From Solobacterium moorei (GTDB lineage: Bacteria; Bacillota_I; Bacilli_A; Erysipelotrichales; Erysipelotrichaceae), in contig NZ_AP028934.1 in the NCBI RefSeq assembly GCF_036323475.1, positions 1,302,001-1,366,000 of the forward strand: 64,000 nt of DNA, read 5' to 3'. Of this stretch, positions 54,001 to 61,808 are shown piece after piece. The notes under the pieces are model-generated. The model was not told where the DNA came from. It saw only the letters and a program-made list of their open reading frames with translations, and did not search any database. How positions within the stretch are numbered: position 1 is the first letter of the stretch; the number at the start of each line of letters is the position of its first letter. Made by a program: the position numbers and the translations under genes.

Positions 54001-54034
54001 TCCTGCAAAAAAGACAACTAAAAAGTCTAAGTAA
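51029..54034 (+). CDS. ppdK: Pyruvate, phosphate dikinase with histone-H1-like C-terminal tail
   Basis: A 1001-residue protein; PPDKs are usually near 875. Residues 1 to about 880 form the complete enzyme: ATP-grasp N-terminal domain ([10 protein letters not shown]), the phospho-His domain [23 protein letters not shown] (catalytic His) and the PEP/pyruvate barrel ending [18 protein letters not shown]. It interconverts pyruvate, ATP and Pi with PEP, AMP and PPi. From residue 885 a tail of 117 residues follows, built of AKK, PVAKK and KKATKK repeats: 47 Lys, no Asp or Glu, the rest nearly all Ala, Val, Pro, Thr and Ser. Such tails occur in histone H1-like and nucleoid proteins. The tail is in frame and ends at a stop just before a terminator, so it is not an assembly accident at a gene end. 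Confidence 0.95.
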   Translation: [1001 protein letters not shown]

Positions 54035-54043
54035 TTGATGATT

Positions 54044-54075
54044 AGGGCTGCTATTATATTGGCAGTCCTTTTTAA
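54044..54075 (+). terminator. Terminator after ppdK
   Basis: A stem of GGGCTGCTA with TGGCAGTCC (G-U pairs included) around TTATAT is followed by TTTTT, about 10 bases after the ppdK stop. Confidence 0.75.
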
Positions 54076-54123
54076 TACGTTATAATTAAAAAAACAATTA
54101 TATGTGTATAGGAGTAGTAGCTT

Positions 54124-54678
54124 ATGGCTGTAGAATTACAAAATGATTTAGATGATATTCTGTCTTTACATTTGAATGAGTTTTTTGACTATATTTGCTC
54201 ATTAAGGTATGGATATAAGGATCAAAATAATAATTTACACTTTCTTGGCGATGAAGACTTTAAAAAGTATCAGTACTCATTTTCTACGCCTGAACAAATT
54301 ATTCATAATAATTGTGGGTGGTGCTGGGATTTAAGTGAACTTATAAAACTATATTGTAGAAAAAATGGAATTGCATGCAAATCATTTTTCTTAGAATATC
54401 TTTCAAATGATTTTCATCATACACATACCCAAGTACTTGCTTGTATAAATGGGAAATGGAGTGCATGTCCAGATAATAGTATGGGTACAAAAATCATTAA
54501 CCCAGATTTTAATACTTTAGAAGAATGTATTAAATGGATGAAAGACTCATATATTGAATATTTAAAGTATGTATTACAAGATAATTTTGATAAATTAAAA
54601 TTAACTGTAAAAGAATATAATTGCATATTTAGTCAAGATATGACTGAAGATGAATATCTTGATCTAATAAGAAATTAA
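54124..54678 (+). CDS. Transglutaminase-like cysteine protein
   Basis: A 184-residue protein, more AT-rich and lysine/asparagine-rich than its neighbours, which suggests acquisition. The pattern NCGWCWDLSELIKLYC, then HTHTQVLACINGKWSACPDNSMG, gives a Cys-His-Asp triad in the order and spacing of transglutaminase-like folds. There is no signal peptide. The substrate and role are unknown. It has a weak GGAGTAG ribosome site and ends 30 bp before glpK. Confidence 0.6.
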   Translation: MAVELQNDLDDILSLHLNEFFDYICSLRYGYKDQNNNLHFLGDEDFKKYQYSFSTPEQIIHNNCGWCWDLSELIKLYCRKNGIACKSFFLEYLSNDFHHTHTQVLACINGKWSACPDNSMGTKIINPDFNTLEECIKWMKDSYIEYLKYVLQDNFDKLKLTVKEYNCIFSQDMTEDEYLDLIRN

Positions 54679-54708
54679 GTTCACTTTATAAAGAATAGAG
54701 GTATATGC

Positions 54709-56208
54709 ATGGAAAAATATATTATGTCGATTGACCAAGGAACAACAAGTTCACGTGTGATTATCTTTAATCATGATGCTAAGGTTGTTTCTTCTGCACA
54801 AAAAGAATTTCAACAATACTTTCCTAAACCTGGTTGGGTAGAACATGATGCGAATGAGATATGGTTATCTGTATTATCTTGTATGATGCAAAGTATGCTG
54901 GATGCTAATATTAAACCAGAACAGATTGAAGGTATCGGTATTACCAACCAACGTGAGACAACGGTTGTATGGGATAAGAAAACAGGTATTCCTGTTTATA
55001 AGGCAATCGTTTGGCAATCTCGTCAAACTGCAGAAATCTGTAATCAATTAAAACAGAATAATCATGCTAGCATGATTCGACAAAAGACAGGGCTTCAACT
55101 AGATCCATATTTCTCTGCAACAAAAATCCGTTGGATTTTGGATCATATTGAAAATGGTCAACAGCGTGCAGAAAGTGGTGAGTTACTTGCTGGTACAATT
55201 GATACTTGGTTAATATGGTGTCTTTCTGGAATGAAAGCACATGTGACGGACTACAGTAATGCATCTAGAACAATGTTATTTAATATCTATGATAAGAAGT
55301 GGGATGATGAATTATGTAGTCTTCTTAATATACCGATGTGTATGTTACCGGAGGTAAAAGATAGTAGTTGTATTTTTGCATATACTGCTTCTGAGTATTT
55401 CTTTGGTAAGCGTGTACCGATTGCTGGCGCTGCCGGTGACCAACAAGCTGCACTATTTGGACAACAGTGCTTCGAGCGTGGCAGCGTAAAAAATACTTAT
55501 GGTACTGGTTGCTTTATGTTAATGAATACTGGTAACAAACCACACCCAAGTAAGCATGGTTTGGTTACAACAATTGCTTGGGGTTATCAGGGTGAAATTA
55601 CTTATGCGCTTGAAGGATCAGTGTTTGTTGCTGGTAGTGCGGTGCAGTGGTTACGTGATCAGTTGAAGTTTTTTAAGACGGCAAAAGAGTCGGAGAAACT
55701 TGCTTTATCTGCAAAGGAAGAACATGAATTGATTGTAGTTCCTGCTTTTGTAGGCTTAGGTGCGCCATATTGGGATAATGATTGTAAGGGTGCGATGTTT
55801 GGCATTACACGTGGTACAAGTAAAGAGGATATGACAAAAGCAACATTAGATTCTATTGCTTATCAAAATAGAGATATTCTTGATGCGATGAAAGAAGATT
55901 CTGGGATTGCGATTCAATCACTACGTGTAGATGGTGGAGCTTCTGCCAATGATTATTTGATGCAGTTTCAAAGCGACATTATGCAATGTGCTATTGAGCG
56001 TCCAGAAAATGTTGAATCGACTGCATTAGGTGCTGCATATCTAGCTGGTCTTGCGGTTGGATATTGGCATGACTTAGAAGAGTTAAAGAAAGAACGAAAT
56101 AGTCATCTCTTTACACCTATGATGGATGTATCTGATGTAAGTCATTTATACAAGCGTTGGCAAAAGGCAGTTGCTTGTGCACGGATGTTTACGAAAAATG
56201 AGGAATAA
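54709..56208 (+). CDS. glpK: Glycerol kinase
   Basis: A 499-residue FGGY kinase that makes glycerol-3-phosphate. The N-terminal phosphate loop [38 protein letters not shown] and the C-terminal [19 protein letters not shown] are typical GlpK. The His targeted by PTS HPr in Firmicutes enzymes would lie in the region around residues 225-235, where the sequence here is [10 protein letters not shown] without an obvious His, so that control may be absent. There is no glpF or glpD beside it. Ribosome site: AGAGG. Confidence 0.93.
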   Translation: MEKYIMSIDQGTTSSRVIIFNHDAKVVSSAQKEFQQYFPKPGWVEHDANEIWLSVLSCMMQSMLDANIKPEQIEGIGITNQRETTVVWDKKTGIPVYKAIVWQSRQTAEICNQLKQNNHASMIRQKTGLQLDPYFSATKIRWILDHIENGQQRAESGELLAGTIDTWLIWCLSGMKAHVTDYSNASRTMLFNIYDKKWDDELCSLLNIPMCMLPEVKDSSCIFAYTASEYFFGKRVPIAGAAGDQQAALFGQQCFERGSVKNTYGTGCFMLMNTGNKPHPSKHGLVTTIAWGYQGEITYALEGSVFVAGSAVQWLRDQLKFFKTAKESEKLALSAKEEHELIVVPAFVGLGAPYWDNDCKGAMFGITRGTSKEDMTKATLDSIAYQNRDILDAMKEDSGIAIQSLRVDGGASANDYLMQFQSDIMQCAIERPENVESTALGAAYLAGLAVGYWHDLEELKKERNSHLFTPMMDVSDVSHLYKRWQKAVACARMFTKNEE

Positions 56209-56231
56209 TCGCATTGTATAGAGGATAGTGC

Positions 56232-56295
56232 TTGAAAATCCCTTTAAAATGGGGTATATTGTAAACGGAATAAGGAGAGCGGAAGCTCTCCTTAT
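56232..56295 (+). promoter_or_regulatory. rimP operon promoter with 5'-terminal stem-loop
   Basis: TTGAAA (56232-56237) and TATATT (56255-56260) are 17 bp apart. Transcription should start near 56267, so the perfect 11-bp stem ATAAGGAGAGC-GGAA-GCTCTCCTTAT (56270-56295) forms the very 5' end of the mRNA. It lacks a T-run, so it is not a terminator. It encloses an AAGGAG sequence. An RNA-stabilising or regulatory role is inferred. Confidence 0.7.
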
Positions 56296-56312
56296 GTTAT
56301 GTCTGGAGGCAT

Positions 56313-56774
56313 ATGGAAAACATTGATAAATTGACCAAATTATTTCAGCCAGTATTTGACGATTGCCACGTTCGACTTTACGAGATTGTTTGGCTTAGTA
56401 ATGAGAAGACATTACAAGTCGCAATTGACAACGATGCACATGCGATTGATTTAGATATTTGTGCAGAAGTAAGTGAAAAGCTTGGTGTAGTCTTGGACAA
56501 GTATGATCCAATCAAAGAAGAGTATAGCTTAGAAGTCTGTAGCCCTGGTGCAGAGCGAGAGATTAAAGATTATGCCGAGTTTGAACAGTTAGTAGATGAA
56601 TATATCTATGTTGAACTCAAGGAGCCATTTAAGAATATGGTCGAGATAACTGGATATGTTCGTGCTGCTAGTGTTGCTGCGATTGAGTTAGAGTATCGAG
56701 ATAAAGCAGTAAAGCGCACTGCTGCGATTGAAAAGAACAATATTCGTTTTGCTAGATTAGCAATTAAATTATAA
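56313..56774 (+). CDS. rimP: Ribosome maturation factor RimP
   Basis: A 153-residue factor for 30S maturation. The motif DICAEVSEKLGVVLDKYDPIKEEYSLEVCSPGAEREI is the RimP core (B. subtilis YlxS), followed by the C-terminal SH3-like domain. It is the first gene of the nusA-infB operon, the usual position. Ribosome site TGGAGG; nusA starts 9 bases after the stop. Confidence 0.92.
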   Translation: MENIDKLTKLFQPVFDDCHVRLYEIVWLSNEKTLQVAIDNDAHAIDLDICAEVSEKLGVVLDKYDPIKEEYSLEVCSPGAEREIKDYAEFEQLVDEYIYVELKEPFKNMVEITGYVRAASVAAIELEYRDKAVKRTAAIEKNNIRFARLAIKL

Positions 56775-56783
56775 GGAGAAATC

Positions 56784-58529
56784 ATGGAGATTAAATACAC
56801 ACAACTTCTCAATGCGATTCGCGGTGTGGAAGATGACAAGAATGTGCCTGAAAATATCGTACTAGAGGCATTAACAGAAGCTGTAGCGAAAGCATTCAAG
56901 AAGGATTCTGAATTACAGGATATCGAAGTAAAGGCAGAAATTAATAAGAAGAGTAAGACTATTGATATCTACCAATACTATAACGTTGTTGAAGAAGTAG
57001 AAGATGATGAATTAGAAATCTCATTAGAAGATGCTAAGAAGTTGGATTCTAACGCTGAATTAGGTGTACAGGTTCGTGAGAAGAAGGAAATCACTTCGAT
57101 GTCACGTGCAGCTGCCTCTTTGGCTAAGAACGTATTCCGTCAAAAGATTCGTGAAGCAGAAAAGGTTGCAGTATACAACGAATACATTGACCAAAAAGAT
57201 GAGATGGTTATAGGTACTGTTGAATCTGTTAAGGATAAGTTCACATTAATTAGTTTAGGCAAGACAGTTGCTTTACTTTCTAAGTCAGCTGAAATTCCTC
57301 ATGAGAAACTAACGGAAGGACAAAGCATCCGTGTTGTAATCACAGATGTACAAAAGGAAACAAAGGGTTCACAGGTATTGGTATCACGTGCTGATGCGAC
57401 ACTTGTTAAGCGTTTATTTGAAAAGGAAGTTCCTGAAATTTATCAGGGTGTTGTTGAAATCAAATCTATCGCTCGTGAAGCTGGTGAAAGAACAAAGATG
57501 GCTGTGCTCTCACACAATCCTGATGTAGATCCAATTGGTTCATGTATTGGTCCTCGTGGTTCTCGTGTTCAAAAGATTATCGATGAATTACATGGTGAAA
57601 AGATCGACATCTTCCAATGGAATGATGATATAACAGAACTTGTTAAAAATGCTTTAGCACCAGCTGAAATCATCTCTGTTCTACCAGGACAGGATGATAA
57701 TAGTTTGCTTGTTATTGTTAGTGAAGACCAATTGTCTTTAGCTATCGGTAAGCGTGGTAAGAATGCACGTCTTGCAGTGAAGTTAACGGGTCATAAGATT
57801 GATATCAAGACGCGTCAAGAACTTGAAGATATGGGCAAGGATTATGATGAATTACTCGCTCAGGCTGAAGTAATGAAGCAAAAGTTGGCTGAACAAGCGA
57901 AGGCTAAGAGCGTTGAACGTCAAAAGGCTGCTGCTAAGGATGAAGAAGAAAAGAGACTTGCGGCAATCGCTAAGTTCAGAGCTGAAAATCCAGATTCTAT
58001 TGTCGATGAAGATGAAGAATATATCCCAGAAGAAATGATGGAAAGAGTAAACGATACAATCATCGCTGAGATTTCTAATCAGCCAGATGAAGAAGAACAT
58101 CAAGAAGCTGCTATTGAAACACCTGTAGTTGAAACGGTTGAAAAGGCAGTTGAAGAAGAGAAGCCAGTTGTAGTTGAAAAGACTGCAGAAGAAAAAGAAG
58201 CTTCCCGTAAGCATGCAGACTTAGAGGAACTAGCTAGGAAGGCTACTTATGTTTCACACTTTGAAAAACTTGTTGATTCTTCGAAACCAAAGAATACGGA
58301 TTCTAAGTACAAGAAGAAAAAGAAGAAGGATGAAGAAGAGTACAAGGTTAGAAACAAGGATCTTGAAGAACAGATCAAAAAGAACTTGCTTGTTGCTGAT
58401 AACCGTCCTATCTATAGTGAAGAAGAGTTGGCTGAAATCGAAGCACAACAGGAATCTGAAGCAGAGAAGGAGTATGACATCGACTACGATGAGTATGAAG
58501 AATACTACGATGACGATGAAAACATGTAA
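56784..58529 (+). CDS. nusA: Transcription factor NusA with acidic C-terminal extension
   Basis: A 581-residue protein, well above the 370-400 usual in Firmicutes. The RNA-polymerase-binding N-terminal domain (1-130), S1 domain (about 135-205) and two KH domains (to about 350, GSCIGPRGSRVQKIIDELHGEKID and SLAIGKRGKNARLAVKLTGHKIDI) are standard. From about 365 an extra 215 residues are highly charged: a Glu/Ala/Lys coiled-coil part, a KKKKKK stretch near 510, and a very acidic end (YDIDYDEYEEYYDDDEN). The extension's role is unknown. YlxR follows 2 bases after the stop. Confidence 0.94.
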   Translation: MEIKYTQLLNAIRGVEDDKNVPENIVLEALTEAVAKAFKKDSELQDIEVKAEINKKSKTIDIYQYYNVVEEVEDDELEISLEDAKKLDSNAELGVQVREKKEITSMSRAAASLAKNVFRQKIREAEKVAVYNEYIDQKDEMVIGTVESVKDKFTLISLGKTVALLSKSAEIPHEKLTEGQSIRVVITDVQKETKGSQVLVSRADATLVKRLFEKEVPEIYQGVVEIKSIAREAGERTKMAVLSHNPDVDPIGSCIGPRGSRVQKIIDELHGEKIDIFQWNDDITELVKNALAPAEIISVLPGQDDNSLLVIVSEDQLSLAIGKRGKNARLAVKLTGHKIDIKTRQELEDMGKDYDELLAQAEVMKQKLAEQAKAKSVERQKAAAKDEEEKRLAAIAKFRAENPDSIVDEDEEYIPEEMMERVNDTIIAEISNQPDEEEHQEAAIETPVVETVEKAVEEEKPVVVEKTAEEKEASRKHADLEELARKATYVSHFEKLVDSSKPKNTDSKYKKKKKKDEEEYKVRNKDLEEQIKKNLLVADNRPIYSEEELAEIEAQQESEAEKEYDIDYDEYEEYYDDDENM

Positions 58530-58531
58530 GC

Positions 58532-58789
58532 ATGCCTAAGAAAATTCCAATGCGTAAATGTGTAGCAACCGGAGAACAACTTCCTAAAAAGGAGTTGCTC
58601 CGTGTTGTTAGAACACCAGAAGGTACATTAGCTGTTGATGTAACAGGTAGAATGAATGGCCATGGTGCATATTTAAAGAAAGACGTAGCAGTTATTGAAG
58701 TTGCTAAGAAGAATAATGCTTTAGCAAAAGCATTATCACAAAAGATTCCAGATGAATTCTGGGATGAAATTGCAAAAGCAATGAAGTAG
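58532..58789 (+). CDS. rnpM: YlxR/RnpM family RNA-binding protein
   Basis: An 85-residue protein with the family core MRKCVATGEQLPKKELLRVVRTPEG, GRMNGHGAYLKKD. YlxR (RnpM) binds RNase P RNA in Bacillus. It sits between nusA and infB; the L7Ae-like ylxQ gene often found after it is missing, and the 84 bp before infB hold no reading frame of that type. The start follows the nusA stop by two bases. Confidence 0.9.
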   Translation: MPKKIPMRKCVATGEQLPKKELLRVVRTPEGTLAVDVTGRMNGHGAYLKKDVAVIEVAKKNNALAKALSQKIPDEFWDEIAKAMK

Positions 58790-58873
58790 TGGTATCCATT
58801 TTTGAAAGGAAGGGATGTTACCGATATAGTATTTCGAGGTGCAAATCTCAAACAAAGAAAGAGAGGTACATAA

Positions 58874-60745
58874 ATGCCAGTTCCAACAAAACGCAAACCT
58901 GCAAATAAGAAGAATGTTTCCAACAATCGTAACAATACGAAGAAAAAACCATTTAACAAGAATGATAATCATCAATCTAAACAACCTGTAGAGATTACAG
59001 AGATTACATTCAGTGATGGTATTACAGTTGGTGAATTAGCAGATAAATTACATCGTCAATCAAGTGAACTCATCAAAGCATTGTTTATGGAAGGTAAGAT
59101 GGTTACCATCAACAGTGCGCTTGAAGATGAAATGGTTGAACTTGTATGCATGAATTACAATATTGAAGCCATTAAGGTAAAAGAAAGAGAAGCAGATAGC
59201 TTGGAAGATGAAGTGCAAGATGCTGCAGAAGACCTACAGGAACGTCCACCTGTTGTTACTATCATGGGTCACGTTGACCATGGTAAGACAACATTATTGG
59301 ATACAATCCGTCGTTCTAAGGTAGCTGCTGGCGAAGCTGGTGGTATTACACAAGCGATTGGTGCGTACCAGGTTACAGTCAATGGACGTAAGGTTACTTT
59401 CTTAGATACTCCAGGTCACGAGGCATTTACTGCTATGCGTGCACGTGGTGCTAGTGTAACTGACTTGGCTGTTATTGTTGTTGCGGCTGACGATGGTGTT
59501 ATGCCACAGACTCGTGAGGCAATTGACCACGCCAAGGCTGCAGGTGTTCCAATTATTGTTGCTGTAAACAAGATGGACAAGCCTGATGCAAATCCTGACC
59601 ATGTTAAGTCTGAAATGGCTGAACTTGGTGTCATGCCTGAAGAATGGGGTGGCGATACGATTTTTGTCAATACCAGTGCGAAAAAGGGTGATGGTATTGA
59701 TGAACTATTAGAAACAATTTTAATCGTTTCTGATGTGAAGGAATTAAAGGCTAATCCTAACCGTACAGCAACTGGTACAGTTGTTGAAGCAAAACTTGAT
59801 AAGGGTAGAGGTCCAGTTGCGACATTGCTTGTACAGAATGGTACATTAAAACATGGAGATCCAGTTGTAGTTGGTACATGTTTTGGTAAAGTGCGTCGTA
59901 TGACAGATGAAAATGGTAACGAACTCAAGACAGCAGGTCCATCACGCCCAGTAGAGATTATTGGTTTAAATGATGTACCTGAAGCTGGTGACATCTTCCG
60001 TTCTTATGAAAATGAAAAGGAAGCCCGTGCAATTGCGGATAGACGTAAGCGTCGTAAGATTGATGCGGACCGTCGTAAGACTAGTGCAATGAGTTTAGAA
60101 GACTTATCTTCACAGATTGAATCTGGTGACCTAAAGGAAATTCCAGTTATCATCAAGGCAGACGTACAAGGTTCTGCAGAAGCTGTGAAGTCCTCTATGG
60201 AAAAGTTAGATGTATCCGGTGTACGTGTGAATGTTATTCATGCTACAGCTGGTGCAATTACTGAATCTGATATCATGCTTGCAAGTGCATCTAATGCGAT
60301 GATTATTGGTTTCTCTGTTCGCCCTGATGCGAATATTCGTAAGAAGGCTGAAGAAGCTGGAGTACAAATTCGCCTACATGACATCATCTATAAGGCAACA
60401 GAAGAAATGGAACTTGCAATGAAGGGCATGCTTGAGCCAGTATACAAGGAAGTTGTTATTGGACAAGCTGAGGTTCGTGAAACATATAAGGCATCTAAGA
60501 TTGGTACAATCGCTGGTTGTATGGTTACAGATGGTAAACTTGTTTCCCGTTGCAATATCCGCTTGATTCGTGATGGTATCGTTATCTACACTGGAAAGCT
60601 TGCTTCCCTTAAGAGATTCAAGGATGATGCCAAGGAAGTACTATCTGGATTTGATTGTGGTTTAACGATTGAAAACTATAACGATGTTAAGATTGGCGAT
60701 ACAATTGAAGCATATGAAGACCGCGAAGTACCATTAGAAGGATAA
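58874..60745 (+). CDS. infB: Translation initiation factor IF-2
   Basis: A 623-residue factor, shorter than most because the N-terminal region is only about 120 residues: a Lys/Asn-rich basic start, then the IF2-N fold ([25 protein letters not shown]). The G domain begins near 128 ([13 protein letters not shown], then DTPGHEAF and NKMDK), and domains II-IV are complete. It delivers fMet-tRNA to the 30S. AGAGAGG precedes the ATG; rbfA starts 3 bases after the stop. Confidence 0.96.
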   Translation: MPVPTKRKPANKKNVSNNRNNTKKKPFNKNDNHQSKQPVEITEITFSDGITVGELADKLHRQSSELIKALFMEGKMVTINSALEDEMVELVCMNYNIEAIKVKEREADSLEDEVQDAAEDLQERPPVVTIMGHVDHGKTTLLDTIRRSKVAAGEAGGITQAIGAYQVTVNGRKVTFLDTPGHEAFTAMRARGASVTDLAVIVVAADDGVMPQTREAIDHAKAAGVPIIVAVNKMDKPDANPDHVKSEMAELGVMPEEWGGDTIFVNTSAKKGDGIDELLETILIVSDVKELKANPNRTATGTVVEAKLDKGRGPVATLLVQNGTLKHGDPVVVGTCFGKVRRMTDENGNELKTAGPSRPVEIIGLNDVPEAGDIFRSYENEKEARAIADRRKRRKIDADRRKTSAMSLEDLSSQIESGDLKEIPVIIKADVQGSAEAVKSSMEKLDVSGVRVNVIHATAGAITESDIMLASASNAMIIGFSVRPDANIRKKAEEAGVQIRLHDIIYKATEEMELAMKGMLEPVYKEVVIGQAEVRETYKASKIGTIAGCMVTDGKLVSRCNIRLIRDGIVIYTGKLASLKRFKDDAKEVLSGFDCGLTIENYNDVKIGDTIEAYEDREVPLEG

Positions 60746-60748
60746 AGT

Positions 60749-61111
60749 ATGGTAAGTGTTAAACAAAAAAGACTGGAAGGAATTATTCGCAAGAATATTT
60801 CTGAAATTATTCAGTTTGGTGTAAAAGATCCTGATGTTGGGTTTGTCACAATTACTGATGTTCAAGTTTCAAATGATCATAGTTATGCGAAAGTATTTGT
60901 AACATTCTTAGGGCAGAATCCACGTATGCAAGCAGGGTTACGTGCGTTAAATCGTGCTGCAGGATTTATTCGTTCAGAACTTTCCAAGCGCATGACAATC
61001 CGTCGTGTGCCTGAGTTAAGTTTTGTGATTGATGAAACAGAGATGAATGGTCGCCATATTGATGAAATCATTGCTCGTATTCATCGTGAAGAAAAGAAAG
61101 AAACGGAATAG
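60749..61111 (+). CDS. rbfA: 30S ribosome-binding factor RbfA
   Basis: A 120-residue KH-like maturation factor. The opening RLEGIIRKNISEIIQFGVKDP, then VTITDVQVSNDHSYAKVFVTFLG, and the LRIRRVPEL-like TIRRVPELSFVID are family hallmarks. It is the last gene of the rimP operon and is followed by a terminator. Confidence 0.94.
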   Translation: MVSVKQKRLEGIIRKNISEIIQFGVKDPDVGFVTITDVQVSNDHSYAKVFVTFLGQNPRMQAGLRALNRAAGFIRSELSKRMTIRRVPELSFVIDETEMNGRHIDEIIARIHREEKKETE

Positions 61112-61117
61112 TTTGTT

Positions 61118-61144
61118 AAGCAGAGGAGAAATCTTCTGCTTTTT
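61118..61144 (+). terminator. Terminator of the rimP-rbfA operon
   Basis: AAGCAGAGGA (61118-61127) pairs with TCTTCTGCTT (61132-61141, one G-U pair) across a GAAA tetraloop, with TTTT. Confidence 0.85.
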
Positions 61145-61197
61145 CTTTTGGGGAGGGATCTCCTTGATTCACTATATAGAAAGTGAAAGGAGGTACT

Positions 61198-61497
61198 ATG
61201 AGAAAGATTACCGTAGAACCAATGCAATTAGAAGCGTGTGCCATGCGTATGGAGGAGCGTAATTCGTCCTATCTTAAGAATGTTGCGACACTATTTTCTG
61301 CTGTAGATGCGATGAATGCAGGTTGGCAAGGAAAAGATAACCTAGCATTTACTACCAAACTTTCCGCATTACAGTCAGACTTTAAACAACTATCAATTTT
61401 ATGCACAGAGTATATTGAATTTTTGCGTAATAGTGCACGTAGTTATCGCAATACGCAAGATGAATTAACAAGTCAAGCAGGTATGCTAGGGATGTAA
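61198..61497 (+). CDS. WXG100-family protein (EsxA-like) 1
   Basis: A 99-residue helical-hairpin protein starting MRKITVEPMQLEACAMRM at 61198, with AAAGGAGG upstream (an in-frame ATG at 61183 lies before that site). The turn motif is WQGKD (about 43-47), the WxG of type VII secretion substrates. No signal peptide is present, as expected. It is followed 11 bases later by a second protein of the same kind and then by a lipoprotein and an EssC-like start. Confidence 0.8.
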   Translation: MRKITVEPMQLEACAMRMEERNSSYLKNVATLFSAVDAMNAGWQGKDNLAFTTKLSALQSDFKQLSILCTEYIEFLRNSARSYRNTQDELTSQAGMLGM

Positions 61498-61508
61498 AGG
61501 AGGGTATA

Positions 61509-61808
61509 ATGAGTAATATTCAGATTTCATTAGCTGAGGTAAGTGATACAGCAGCCAAACTACGTTCAACCAATCAAATGATGTATGATGACTTAACTGC
61601 AATGCAAAAAGAGATGACATCATTAAATGGTACTTGGATTTCTGATGGTGGTGAGGAAATTCGCAATCGCTTCCAATTATTTGCAAATCGTTTTGAGAAG
61701 TATCGTGTGTTAATTGATGCGTATGCAAAATTCTTAGATACTACAGTATCTAGTTATGATTCATTAGAATCTACAATTACAGGAAATGCGTCCGGTATTC
61801 AGTATTAA
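61509..61808 (+). CDS. WXG100-like protein 2
   Basis: A 99-residue protein, predicted as a helical hairpin. Its turn reads NGTWISDGGEEIRNRF, with Trp followed by Ser rather than Gly (WxS), an accepted variant in the family. Its helices are more acidic and Thr/Ser-rich than those of the first protein, so the two could form a heterodimer like EsxA/EsxB. The ribosome site is AAAGGAGGG. Its 3' end overlaps the lipoprotein start by 23 bp. Confidence 0.75.
   Translation: MSNIQISLAEVSDTAAKLRSTNQMMYDDLTAMQKEMTSLNGTWISDGGEEIRNRFQLFANRFEKYRVLIDAYAKFLDTTVSSYDSLESTITGNASGIQY

Noticed and set aside
53681..54031. PPDK tail as a frameshift or separate histone-like gene
   Set aside because: The frame is continuous from the catalytic domain to the stop, has no internal start with a ribosome site, and a terminator follows directly.
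58408..58959. 183-codon open frame opposite nusA/rnpM/infB
   Set aside because: It spans three well-supported genes on the other strand, with low-complexity translation from their charged codons.
59416..59994. 192-codon open frame opposite infB
   Set aside because: Antisense shadow of the conserved G domain, with no ribosome site and no recognisable protein features.
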